From Pseudomonadota bacterium (GTDB taxonomy: Bacteria; SAR324; XYD2-FULL-50-16; JAHJRI01): DNA of 15,276 nucleotides. Shown piece by piece: positions 1 through 6,296 of the stretch. The DNA is taken from NCBI GenBank assembly GCA_022360105.1, contig JAKSDL010000510.1, positions 1 through 15,276 on the forward strand, in the 5' to 3' direction. The notes under the pieces are model-generated. The model was given only the letters and a program-made list of their open reading frames with translations, did no database searches and was not told where the DNA came from. The position numbers and the translations under genes are program-made. Position 1 is the first letter of the stretch; every line of letters begins with the position of its first letter.

Positions 1-2
1 AC

Positions 3-605
3 ATGGTCATGATCGTTCCGGTTTACGAGCAGGCTATTGAAGGGGTTTATTATAACACCGCTGCCGTAATCGATGCAGACGGCTCCTACCTGGGTAAGAT
101 GAGAAAGGTGCAGATTCCTCACACCTGGCCGGGATTCTGGGAGAAATTTTATTTCAAACCGGGCAATCTCGGGTTTCCTGTTTTTCAAACTGCCTATGCG
201 AAAATAGGTATTTTTATTTGCTATGACAGACATTTCCCCGAATGCGCCAGGGTGCTGGCCTTAAAAGGTGCGGAAATCTTATTTAATCCTTCGGCAACGG
301 TCACTGGAAAATCCAAATATCTCTGGGAACTGGAACAACCGGCCCAGGCTGTGGCGAATGGTGTGTTTATCGGTGCCAACAATAGAGTAGGACTGGAAAA
401 ACCCTGGGAGTTCGGTGAGTTTTATGGGTCGAGTTATTTTGTAGATCCTCGTGGTCAGATTCTGGTGAAAGGCAGCGAGACAGAAGATGAAGTTGTGGTG
501 GCGGATCTGGATCTGGAAGTGATCCGGGAAGTGCGTGATGGCTGGCAGTTTTTCCGGGACAGACGGCCGGAGATGTATACTGAGATTTGCCAACATCTAC
601 CCTGA
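3..605 (+). CDS. Beta-ureidopropionase-type carbon-nitrogen hydrolase, 5' partial
   Basis: Nitrilase-superfamily amidohydrolase cut by the left window edge. About 200 C-terminal residues are present and roughly 85-90 are missing, judged from a family length near 290. The catalytic lysine is in KMRKVQIPH (about residue 34) and the catalytic cysteine in ICYDRHFPE; the catalytic glutamate would lie upstream of the window. The later stretch FGEFYGSSYFVDPRG and the tail ending RRPEMY resemble eukaryotic-type beta-ureidopropionase more than N-carbamoylputrescine amidase. Such enzymes hydrolyse N-carbamoyl-beta-alanine to beta-alanine, CO2 and ammonia (pydC-like step). An omega-aminotransferase follows 80 bp downstream on the same strand, and a malonate-semialdehyde-type dehydrogenase is nearby, which supports this substrate. 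The superfamily call is secure. The substrate is inferred, and N-carbamoylputrescine or another carbamoyl amine is the alternative. Confidence 0.85.
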   Translation: MVMIVPVYEQAIEGVYYNTAAVIDADGSYLGKMRKVQIPHTWPGFWEKFYFKPGNLGFPVFQTAYAKIGIFICYDRHFPECARVLALKGAEILFNPSATVTGKSKYLWELEQPAQAVANGVFIGANNRVGLEKPWEFGEFYGSSYFVDPRGQILVKGSETEDEVVVADLDLEVIREVRDGWQFFRDRRPEMYTEICQHLP

Positions 606-685
606 TTTCAGGCTAACCATTGGCCGTCAGGTACCAAGCTTATAACGGCCGATAAAATCTAACAATTTCACTTGTAAAGGTTCAG

Positions 686-2017
686 ATGAGTAAAGAAGAA
701 ATCTTAAAAAACAATCTCGATTATACCCTGTTTTCCTGGTCTCCCCAGGCCGGGTTGAACCCGGTGAACGCTGAACGGGCGGACGGTGTTTATGTATATG
801 ATCGTGACGGCAAAAGCTATATCGATTTTTCATCCCAATTGATGAACGTGAATATCGGTCATGGCAATAAAAAGGTCGCAGAAGCCGTTGCCAGGCAGAT
901 GAGCGAATTAAGTTATGTGTATCCGGGTATGGCAACCGAAGCCAGGGGGTTGTTAGGTAAGAAGCTGGCAGAGGTGGCACCGGGCACCTTGAAAAAGACC
1001 TTTTTCACTAACGCCGGAGCGGAAGCAATTGAAAATGCTATCAAGCTGGCTCGAATGGTAACCGGCAGACACAAAATTATTGCCAAATACAGATCTTATC
1101 ACGGGGCGACGTACGGTGCCTGTACCGTTGGTGGTGATCCCAGGAGATTTCCCATGGATCGCGACAGAATGCCGGGAGTAGTGCATGTAGAAGATCCCTA
1201 TTGTTATCGCTGTCCCTGGTCTCAGAAGATCGAATCCTGTAATCGCGAGTGTGTGGAGCATATCGAACGGGTGATTCAGTTTGAGGATCCGGGCAGTGTG
1301 GCGGCTATCTTAATTGAAGGTGAATCCGGTTCATCCGGTTGTATCAAATATCCGCCGGATTACTGGCAGAAACTAAAGAAAATTGCCGATCAATACGGTA
1401 TTCTGTTAATTTCCGATGAAGTAATGAGCGGATTTGGTCGGTGCGGACAGTGGTTTGCCATTCAAAACAGCGGCGTGGAACCGGATATGATCTGTATTGC
1501 TAAAGGTCTGACCGCTGGTTACGTCCCGCTGGGTGGTGTAATTGTTTCCGAAGCCATTGCCAACTCATTCAATGAAACACCAATGATGATCGGCCTTACC
1601 TATTCGGGGCACGCTGTGGGTTGTGCTGCAGGTGTCGCCTGTATGGAGGTATATGAAGAGCAAAATTTGATTGAGAAAGCAAGAACCACCGGCGCTTATA
1701 TCGATCAGCAGGTAGCCAAGCTGCAGGAAAAACATCCTTCATTGGGAGATTTCAGAAATACCGGTATGCTGGGCTGTATCGAGCTGGTAAAGAATCGTGA
1801 AACCAGGGAACCCATGGCACCTTGGAATGCCAAGGCGGCGGATATGGCGGTGATGTCCAAAGTAGCTGCCAAAATCAAAGAGCTGGGAATGTTCACTTTT
1901 GTGCGCTGGAACTGGATTTTCGTGGCACCGCCCCCGACCATCACCAATGACGAAGTGGATGAAGGCCTGGACATCATCTCCAAAGCCATCGCCATCGCCG
2001 ACGAGCATGTAACCTAA
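686..2017 (+). CDS. Class III PLP-dependent omega-amino acid aminotransferase (beta-alanine/taurine:pyruvate type)
   Basis: Complete 443-residue fold-type I, class III aminotransferase. Visible landmarks are the PLP-phosphate region TNAGAEAIENAIKLAR (108-123), YRSYHGATYG (135-144), the cofactor aspartate in LLISDEVMSGFG (D244) and the Schiff-base lysine in CIAKGLTAGY (K273). Relatives include beta-alanine:pyruvate and taurine:pyruvate aminotransferases. Here beta-alanine to malonate semialdehyde is the best guess because a beta-ureidopropionase-like gene precedes it and mmsA converges on it. Residues 173-189 carry four cysteines (CYRC, then CNREC), a pattern I recall from other class III members, so no metal site is claimed. 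The ATG at 686 is preceded by a weak AAAGG and lies 80 bp after the upstream stop, compatible with one operon. A strong hairpin terminator follows directly. Confidence 0.9.
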   Translation: MSKEEILKNNLDYTLFSWSPQAGLNPVNAERADGVYVYDRDGKSYIDFSSQLMNVNIGHGNKKVAEAVARQMSELSYVYPGMATEARGLLGKKLAEVAPGTLKKTFFTNAGAEAIENAIKLARMVTGRHKIIAKYRSYHGATYGACTVGGDPRRFPMDRDRMPGVVHVEDPYCYRCPWSQKIESCNRECVEHIERVIQFEDPGSVAAILIEGESGSSGCIKYPPDYWQKLKKIADQYGILLISDEVMSGFGRCGQWFAIQNSGVEPDMICIAKGLTAGYVPLGGVIVSEAIANSFNETPMMIGLTYSGHAVGCAAGVACMEVYEEQNLIEKARTTGAYIDQQVAKLQEKHPSLGDFRNTGMLGCIELVKNRETREPMAPWNAKAADMAVMSKVAAKIKELGMFTFVRWNWIFVAPPPTITNDEVDEGLDIISKAIAIADEHVT

Positions 2018-2020
2018 ACA

Positions 2021-2060
2021 AAAAAGGTGGATCAGGCATAAAACCAGATCCACCTTTTTT
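2021..2060 (+). terminator. Intrinsic terminator after the aminotransferase gene
   Basis: Perfect 13-bp inverted repeat. The left arm, 2021-2033, reads A5 then GGTGGATC; the right arm, 2047-2059, reads GATCCACC then T5. The loop is 13 nt and a run of T follows. It starts three bases after the stop codon. Because both the A-run and T-run are present, it could also act on transcripts arriving leftward. The core GGTGGATC/GATCCACC is the same arm found in the dispersed repeat at 5501-5537. Confidence 0.85.
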
Positions 2061-2085
2061 AATCAGTTTTATGAATTTGGATAGG

Positions 2086-2124
2086 TTGTAGGGTGGGTTA
2101 AGGAGTGTAACGACGAACCCACCA
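2086..2124. repeat. REP-like dispersed palindromic repeat, family 1
   Basis: The sequence TTGTAGGGTGGGTTAAGGAG continues into a GTAACGACGAACCCACC arm. GGTGGGTT and AACCCACC form the stem. Near-identical copies lie at 4825-4862, and a GGATC variant at 5501-5537. A further half-like CTAACCCACC follows at about 2133-2143. Bacterial REP-type elements of this wording sit between genes, often convergent ones as here. Confidence 0.75.
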
Positions 2125-2194
2125 GCGTGATTACTAACCCACCAACGTAACTTGAAAGACCTTTTCAAAGTCTCAAAGAAGCGACAGCAAGAAT

Positions 2195-2222
2195 GATGGG
2201 CAACAAAGTTGCCCATCCTACA
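2195..2222. repeat. Short palindromic repeat, family 2 (GATGGGYAAC)
   Basis: GATGGGCAAC and GTTGCCCATC form a perfect 10-bp stem around AAA, followed by CTACA. A sister copy with GATGGGTAAC/GTTACCCATC and the same CTACA tail is at 6180-6207. This is a dispersed intergenic element, not a terminator, because no T-run follows the stem. Confidence 0.7.
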
Positions 2223-2287
2223 AAACCGAAAGCCAAGCTTTCTCAACCCAAAAATCTGAAATCTCAGATCATAAATCTAAAATGCCC
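2223..2287. other. A-rich spacer between convergent genes
   Basis: The spacer contains low-complexity AAATCTGAAATCT-type wording (2251-2283), similar to 9080-9110 near another gene end. At its edge, GCCC-CTAAA-GGGC (2284-2296) forms a short hairpin that overlaps the stop codon of the leftward ferritin-like gene and is followed on that strand by ATTTTAG. This is at most a weak terminator. Confidence 0.35.
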
Positions 2288-2707
2288 CTAAAGGGCTTCC
2301 AAATGCTTCTTCCGTTTCTTAGCCAGCATTTTCAATGCTCTTGAAACTTCAGACAGGGCTTTGATCTTCTCCGCTGCATCAAGGTAGTATTGTTGCGCTC
2401 TCTGTTCCAGCTTTTTTGCGGTTTCCAGACAATCCGCACCTTTCATGTCATCGGGTGCACCGTGCTCATAATCATAGGCTTCACTACTGAAATCACTGAT
2501 ACCTTCCAGGATCATCTCTGTGACATTTTCCCGGCGAACCCGCTGAACGGTTTTTTGATTTTTTTTGCAATCCGCAGCAATCTGTTCAAAAACAGTTTTA
2601 TATGCAGCGCATTCAACATTGTTTACGGCAGAGGTGTAAAAGGCCTCGTCTTTTGCTTCCAGGTCCTCGGCAAACGTCAAAATACTGCCAAAATTGTTTA
2701 ACTGCAT
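2288..2707 (-). CDS. Small ferritin-like / rubrerythrin-like helical protein, second gene of the mmsA operon
   Basis: 139 residues starting MQLNNFGSIL. This start is chosen because AGGAGG lies 5 nt upstream (2712-2718 on the complement). A longer reading from 2791 would overlap the end of mmsA and has no such site. The protein is almost all predicted helix. Segments DLEAKDEAFY (15-24), FEQIAADCKKNQ (40-51) and KKLEQRAQQYYLDAAEKI (98-115) look like helices of a ferritin-like bundle. Of the usual ExxH iron-ligand pairs, the first-half histidine position reads AADCKK, so a canonical di-iron site is doubtful. It lies 61 bp after the mmsA stop on the same strand, so co-transcription is likely. The function is unknown; I recognise the fold type only. 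Confidence 0.7.
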   Translation of the reverse strand: MQLNNFGSILTFAEDLEAKDEAFYTSAVNNVECAAYKTVFEQIAADCKKNQKTVQRVRRENVTEMILEGISDFSSEAYDYEHGAPDDMKGADCLETAKKLEQRAQQYYLDAAEKIKALSEVSRALKMLAKKRKKHLEAL

Positions 2708-2711
2708 CGTA

Positions 2712-2718
2712 TCCTCCT
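2712..2718 (-). promoter_or_regulatory. Ribosome binding site that decides the ferritin-like start
   Basis: AGGAGGA on the complement, 4-5 nt before the ATG at 2707. It is the strongest Shine-Dalgarno match in this operon and rules against the upstream in-frame ATG at 2791, which lies inside the mmsA coding region. Confidence 0.8.
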
Positions 2719-2768
2719 GAAACAGGGATTGACCCGACATCGGGCCAGATCCCATAGTGGCATGACTC

Positions 2769-4223
2769 TTAGAACCACCGTTCAATAACAACTTTCATGT
2801 CGGTGAAGAATTGAAATATCTCTCTTCCGTGGCCCTTGATATCGCCAAAGAAAGAGTTGCCGTATCCTCCGAAGGGGAAGAAACTCATGGGAGCGGCAAT
2901 ACCGATATTCACACCGATCATGCTTGGATTCGCCTTGTACTTGAATTCCCGGGCCACTGCCCCATTCTGGGTGTAAATACAGGATGCATTGGCGTATTTT
3001 CTGGTGTTCACCAGTTCAACCACTTCATCAAGATTTTGCGGGTTGACCATGCTGACCACCGGACCGAAGATCTCATCGCTGGCGATACTCATTTCCGGTT
3101 TCACTTTATCGAAAATGGTTGGACCCACAAAGTAGCCATTGGGATACTCATCCACTTTGCAATCCCGTCCGTCAAGCAGCAGCTCTGCTCCCTCCTCAAC
3201 TCCTTTGTTAATATAACCCAGGATTTTCTCTTTGTGGGGAGCGCTTCCTACCGGACCCATGGCCACGCTTTCATCCAGTCCGTTACCGATTTTCATGGCT
3301 TTGGCCGCGGCAACAAATTTCTCTCTCACTTCATCGATCACATTGCCAACCGGGGCCAGGATAGAGCCTGAAAGACAGCGCTGACCTGCACAACCAAAGA
3401 ATGATGTGATGAGAGAAGGCATAGCCTGGTCGATATCAGCATCAGGCATGATAGTGACAACGTTTTTGGCACCACCCAGGGATTGCACACGCTTACCTGT
3501 CTCCCCGCAGCGTTGGTAGATATATTTCGCGGTGGGAGTTGATCCTACAAAGGAAATACCCTTGATATCCGGATGATCCAACAGACCGTTCACCACATCT
3601 TTGGAGCCGTGAACCATATTGACCACACCCTCCGGAAACCCGACCTCTTCCACGATTTCAAAAATCTTGGTTTGGGTCATGGGAACCTGCTCTGAAGGTT
3701 TTACAATATAGGTGTTTCCTGTCACCAGTGCATATGGCAGGAACCACCAGGCAACCATTCCGGGGAAGTTGTAGGGGACGATGGCAGCGAAAACGCCGAG
3801 CGGCTGTCTGTGTCCATAACAGTCAATATCCTTGGCAATATCCTCCAGGGTATAGCCGGTCATCATGGTGGTTACGCCGGTGGCATGCTCAATGTTCTCA
3901 ATCATTCTGCGTACTTCGCCACGTGCTTCATCAATGACTTTTCCCTGCTCTGTGGTGAGGACCTGGGCAATTTCCTCAAAATTTTCCTCAAACGCATCTT
4001 TTAAGCGAAACAGGTACCTGGCCCTTGTCAGTGGAGGGGTGGTACGCCATTCCCAAAATGCGGCCTTGGCAGCTTGCACCGCCTTATCCACATCCTCACT
4101 ATTGCCATAAGGAACGGTGGCTATCTTTTCACCAGTTGCCGGATTCCATACATCGCCGGTTACGGTCGAAGTGGAATCGATCCAATCACCGTTCACAAAG
4201 TTTTTAATCAACGGAAGTGCCAT
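2769..4223 (-). CDS. mmsA: CoA-acylating (methyl)malonate-semialdehyde dehydrogenase
   Basis: Complete 484-residue aldehyde dehydrogenase of the MmsA/IolA group. The oxyanion asparagine is in IVPYNFPG (N152), NAD-binding FVGSTPTAKYIYQ is at 225-237, and the catalytic cysteine is in GQRCLSGS (C283). LGGAKN (249-254) replaces the ELGGK of hydrolytic ALDHs. Loss of that general-base glutamate is characteristic of the CoA-acylating MMSDH family. R282 and the arginines in GEVRRMIEN (105-106) fit the carboxylate-binding pair known for this family. The enzyme converts malonate or methylmalonate semialdehyde plus CoA and NAD to acetyl- or propionyl-CoA, CO2 and NADH. With the upstream amidase and aminotransferase it would finish beta-alanine breakdown; valine or inositol degradation are alternatives. 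GGAGG precedes the ATG, and a ferritin-like gene follows at 61 bp. Confidence 0.95.
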   Translation of the reverse strand: MALPLIKNFVNGDWIDSTSTVTGDVWNPATGEKIATVPYGNSEDVDKAVQAAKAAFWEWRTTPPLTRARYLFRLKDAFEENFEEIAQVLTTEQGKVIDEARGEVRRMIENIEHATGVTTMMTGYTLEDIAKDIDCYGHRQPLGVFAAIVPYNFPGMVAWWFLPYALVTGNTYIVKPSEQVPMTQTKIFEIVEEVGFPEGVVNMVHGSKDVVNGLLDHPDIKGISFVGSTPTAKYIYQRCGETGKRVQSLGGAKNVVTIMPDADIDQAMPSLITSFFGCAGQRCLSGSILAPVGNVIDEVREKFVAAAKAMKIGNGLDESVAMGPVGSAPHKEKILGYINKGVEEGAELLLDGRDCKVDEYPNGYFVGPTIFDKVKPEMSIASDEIFGPVVSMVNPQNLDEVVELVNTRKYANASCIYTQNGAVAREFKYKANPSMIGVNIGIAAPMSFFPFGGYGNSFFGDIKGHGREIFQFFTDMKVVIERWF

Positions 4224-4364
4224 ATTAATCCTCCAGAATAGGTTTTTCAGGGGTTGACAGGAATTAGACTGATAAACTTTGGCAGTTTTGCTGAAATGGA
4301 CAGGAAAACCCTTCCATCATTCGTTTTTATTGAAAAGAAAGCATAACAGCTGCACACATTGGAC

Positions 4365-4393
4365 ATTGTAGGGATGGTTTTATAAAAAGTCAA
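4365..4393 (-). promoter_or_regulatory. Sigma70-type promoter of mmsA
   Basis: On the complement, TTGACT (4393-4388), a 17-bp spacer and TACAAT (4370-4365), a near-consensus vegetative promoter. Transcription would begin around 4358 and leave a leader of about 135 nt before the mmsA ATG. Both candidate CTTCGA operators lie upstream of the -35, a position fitting activation or wrapping by an Lrp-type protein. Confidence 0.7.
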
Positions 4394-4442
4394 TTTATAT
4401 TTAGAAAAAAACTACGGAAAAAAGAGAATTTATATTAAAAAT

Positions 4443-4465
4443 CTTCGAAACATATTGAATCGAAG
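4443..4465. promoter_or_regulatory. Candidate Lrp/AsnC operator 1
   Basis: Perfect inverted repeat CTTCGA-11 nt-TCGAAG in an AT-rich stretch about 50 bp upstream of the mmsA -35. The half-sites match those of the palindrome at 4528-4542. Lrp/AsnC proteins bind imperfect palindromes near 15 bp in multiple copies. Assignment to the adjacent regulator is inferred from position. Confidence 0.45.
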
Positions 4466-4527
4466 CTTTTTGTTCTTGAAATATTGCTATTTGGTTGTGA
4501 ATAATTGAGGGAATAGCTTTGAGCAAG

Positions 4528-4542
4528 CTTCGATATTCGAAG
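4528..4542. promoter_or_regulatory. Candidate Lrp/AsnC operator 2
   Basis: A 15-bp palindrome, CTTCGATATTCGAAG, with 6-bp perfect arms and a TAT centre. Its length and symmetry are typical of AsnC-family sites. Its centre lies 81 bp from that of operator 1, and it shares the same half-site. Confidence 0.5.
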
Positions 4543-4570
4543 TTTTATTTTTTTTGTGTAAACGCACTAA

Positions 4571-4647
4571 ATTATAGCCTTTAGAACAATTCTACAGATA
4601 GAGGTCTACTCATTTATGTTTTTATCTGTTAAGGCTATGGCTATAAT
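4571..4647. repeat. Nested inverted repeat in the mmsA/lrp intergenic region
   Basis: Outer arms ATTATAGCC (4571-4579) and GGCTATAAT (4639-4647) enclose inner arms ACAGATA (4594-4600) and TATCTGT (4623-4629). An alternative pairing uses ATAGCCTT with AAGGCTAT (4631-4638). This could be a structured leader RNA on either strand or a paired protein site; neither can be decided here. The rest of the intergenic region, 4650-4824, shows only AT-rich DNA and no ORF. Confidence 0.4.
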
Positions 4648-4824
4648 TCTGCAGTTTTCGTAATATTTTGCCCTGGCATTAACATCAAAACCCGATAAAA
4701 GTGTTGTTAATATTATATAACCCGAGATACCAGCCGGACAACAGAAATTAATAAATGTCATTTATATTTCAAAACAGGATTTGACAGCAAGTATGTGACA
4801 AAAATGCAGGGTGGATCAAGTACC

Positions 4825-4862
4825 TGTAGGGTGGGTTAAGGAGCGTAGCGACGAACCCGCCA
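4825..4862. repeat. REP-like repeat, family 1, second copy
   Basis: TGTAGGGTGGGTTAAGGAG followed by CGTAGCGACGAACCCGCC, almost identical to 2087-2124. A truncated start of the GGATC variant, GCAGGGTGGATCAAG, lies immediately before it (4806-4820), so two family members are side by side upstream of the Lrp gene. Confidence 0.75.
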
Positions 4863-4945
4863 ATTCGCCATTAAGGATGACAAATCCTGTTTCGGAACCT
4901 TAACAATAACATTGAAACCAAGTCAGCCATATGCAAGGAGACAGT

Positions 4946-5434
4946 GTGCAGACAAAAAAAACCTATAAAAAGAAAAAAATCGATAAAATCGACTGCAAGA
5001 TGATCGAACTCCTGCAGAAGGATGGCAGAATCTCCAATACGGAGATAGCCAAACAGATCGGCATTTCGGAAGGGACCGTCCGCACCAGGTTAAACCGCTT
5101 GATCAAGGAAGAATACATTCAGATTGTGGCTGTCAGCAATCCCATGAAACTCGGTTTTAATATCGTGGGCGCCATCAGGATACATGTGGATACAGTGAAG
5201 ATGGATCATGTCATCAAGGAGTTGAAAAAACTGAAGGAGTTATGGTTTCTGGTACATACCACGGACGGAACCTGCATCGATTCCGAATTCATTGTCAAAT
5301 CCCTGGACGATTTGAACGTGCTGCTACTAAACAAAATTAACCAGATCGAGGGAATCATTCGACTGGAAACCTCGATCTTTATGAAGTACATCAGAAGAAG
5401 TTACGATTGGGGAACCGCGCTGGATTTGACTTAA
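4946..5434 (+). CDS. Lrp/AsnC-family transcriptional regulator
   Basis: About 163 residues. The N-terminal winged helix-turn-helix (IDKIDCKMIELLQKDGRI, then NTEIAKQIGISEGTVRTRLN) is followed by a RAM/AsnC ligand-binding domain: GAIRIHVD, then the FLVHTTDGTCIDSEFIV region, then EGIIRLETSIFM. A basic KKTYKKKKI tail precedes the HTH. I start it at GTG 4946 because AAGGAG lies 5 nt upstream. The in-frame ATG at 4931 has no ribosome site and would add only five residues. It is divergent to mmsA, so it probably controls that operon and perhaps its own. These proteins respond to amino acids or related small molecules, and beta-alanine or a pathway intermediate is a natural guess. Two palindromes of suitable type lie between the genes. 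Confidence 0.88.
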   Translation: MQTKKTYKKKKIDKIDCKMIELLQKDGRISNTEIAKQIGISEGTVRTRLNRLIKEEYIQIVAVSNPMKLGFNIVGAIRIHVDTVKMDHVIKELKKLKELWFLVHTTDGTCIDSEFIVKSLDDLNVLLLNKINQIEGIIRLETSIFMKYIRRSYDWGTALDLT

Positions 5435-5500
5435 ACAGGCAAGTGTCTTAAATACCTCACAAATGTGAAACACAATTGTCTAACTTATCATTCCGACTGG

Positions 5501-5537
5501 TTGTAGGGTGGATCAAGCGCAGCGGATCCACCAATCC
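5501..5537. repeat. REP-like repeat, family 1, GGATC variant
   Basis: TTGTAGGGTGGATCAAGCGC followed by AGCGGATCCACC. GGTGGATC (5508-5515) pairs with GATCCACC (5526-5533). It lies between the convergent Lrp and ferritin-like genes, where a hairpin could block read-through, although no T-run follows. The region 5435-5500 before it shows nothing recognisable. Confidence 0.7.
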
Positions 5538-5547
5538 AAATACCTTG

Positions 5548-5979
5548 TTATCCCGGCGTCATAATCTTCGCTTTCAGCTCGGCCAACCCGTCCATAATCA
5601 AATCGTGTTTCTTCTCATCGGTGAGCAGGTAAGTCAGCAGAAATTTCGGTAAAGCCGTTCGTACTTTGCTTAACGCCTGTTCTGCAATTTCGACCGAGTT
5701 TTTCTCTATTTCAGCATGTTTTTCGATAAAATGGGTCAGGGCGCCCATGTCTTCATGGGTTATGACGGTTGTGCCTTCCAGGCCATCGATAATCAATCCC
5801 AGGATCTCCTTATGTTTTTCTGAATCACGCTTGATGGTATCCATCAGGGCCAGAATCAGGGGATTGTCAATCTTCATCATGGTCTTATCGGTCATATTGA
5901 TAGTGGAGCGCTCAATACCTCGCCATTTTTTAAGCAGGTTTAAAAAATCTTCATTGGATTCGGCTGATTTTGTGATCAT
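5548..5979 (-). CDS. Ferritin-like domain protein (possible di-iron four-helix bundle)
   Basis: 143 residues, all-helical. Likely metal-ligand signatures are E23 in GIERSTI, an ExxH-like pair in DSEKHKEIL, E/E pairs in HAEIEKNSVEIAEQAL, and a second ExxH in DEKKHDLIMDGL. That E...ExxH...E...ExxH order is the ferritin/rubrerythrin pattern. A rubredoxin-like cysteine motif is absent. GGAGAG lies 6 nt before the ATG. It is probably monocistronic, since the next leftward gene upstream is over 300 bp away. A role in iron or peroxide handling is plausible by fold only. Sequence similarity to the other small ferritin-like protein at 2288-2707 is not obvious by eye. Confidence 0.75.
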   Translation of the reverse strand: MITKSAESNEDFLNLLKKWRGIERSTINMTDKTMMKIDNPLILALMDTIKRDSEKHKEILGLIIDGLEGTTVITHEDMGALTHFIEKHAEIEKNSVEIAEQALSKVRTALPKFLLTYLLTDEKKHDLIMDGLAELKAKIMTPG

Positions 5980-6296
5980 ATTCTTCTCTCCGATCAGGGT
6001 TTTTAATTATATAAAGAGTATAACCCACTTTCTGCAAATTGCGTGCTTTGTTCACCAACCAGCTGAAGAATAATTTGAAGGAGCACAATATTGAGCTTGC
6101 AGGGGACAAGGATAATCAAAATCTTGAGTGACAGTCATTCCGGACTCGATCTCATAAGCCTCGCATTTCAAGACTCATTGATGGGTAACGAGTTACCCAT
6201 CCTACAATCTAGGTAAAGATGCCGTGGGGGCAATAAAAGATGAGGTTGAGGCCAAACAATTGCGGAGGTTTGACCTCGGAAAGAACTTAAATGGAC
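5980..6296. other. Intergenic region without a supported gene
   Basis: Apart from the GATGGGTAAC palindrome (6180-6207) I see no gene, RNA or terminator. Short open frames near 6224-6424 lack family signals and run into the MBL gene on the opposite strand. Confidence 0.5.
6180..6207. repeat. Short palindromic repeat, family 2, second copy
   Basis: GATGGGTAAC-GA-GTTACCCATC followed by CTACAA, the same architecture and tail as 2195-2222. The arms differ by a compensatory change (GGGCAAC to GGGTAAC with matching complement), which suggests the fold itself is conserved. Confidence 0.7.

Noticed and set aside
1202..1252. Four-cysteine cluster in the aminotransferase as a novel metal site
   Set aside because: Similar CxxC-plus-C patterns occur in other class III aminotransferases as far as I recall, so novelty is not supported.
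627..1261. Leftward open frames opposite the aminotransferase
   Set aside because: They are antisense to a gene with clear motifs, lack ribosome sites and show no family signals.
2811..4207. Rightward open frames opposite mmsA
   Set aside because: Shadow frames of a well-identified ALDH gene; no domain signals or start signals.
4781..4809. TTGACA at 4779-4784 as a promoter for the Lrp gene
   Set aside because: No acceptable -10 hexamer lies at 16-18 bp spacing.
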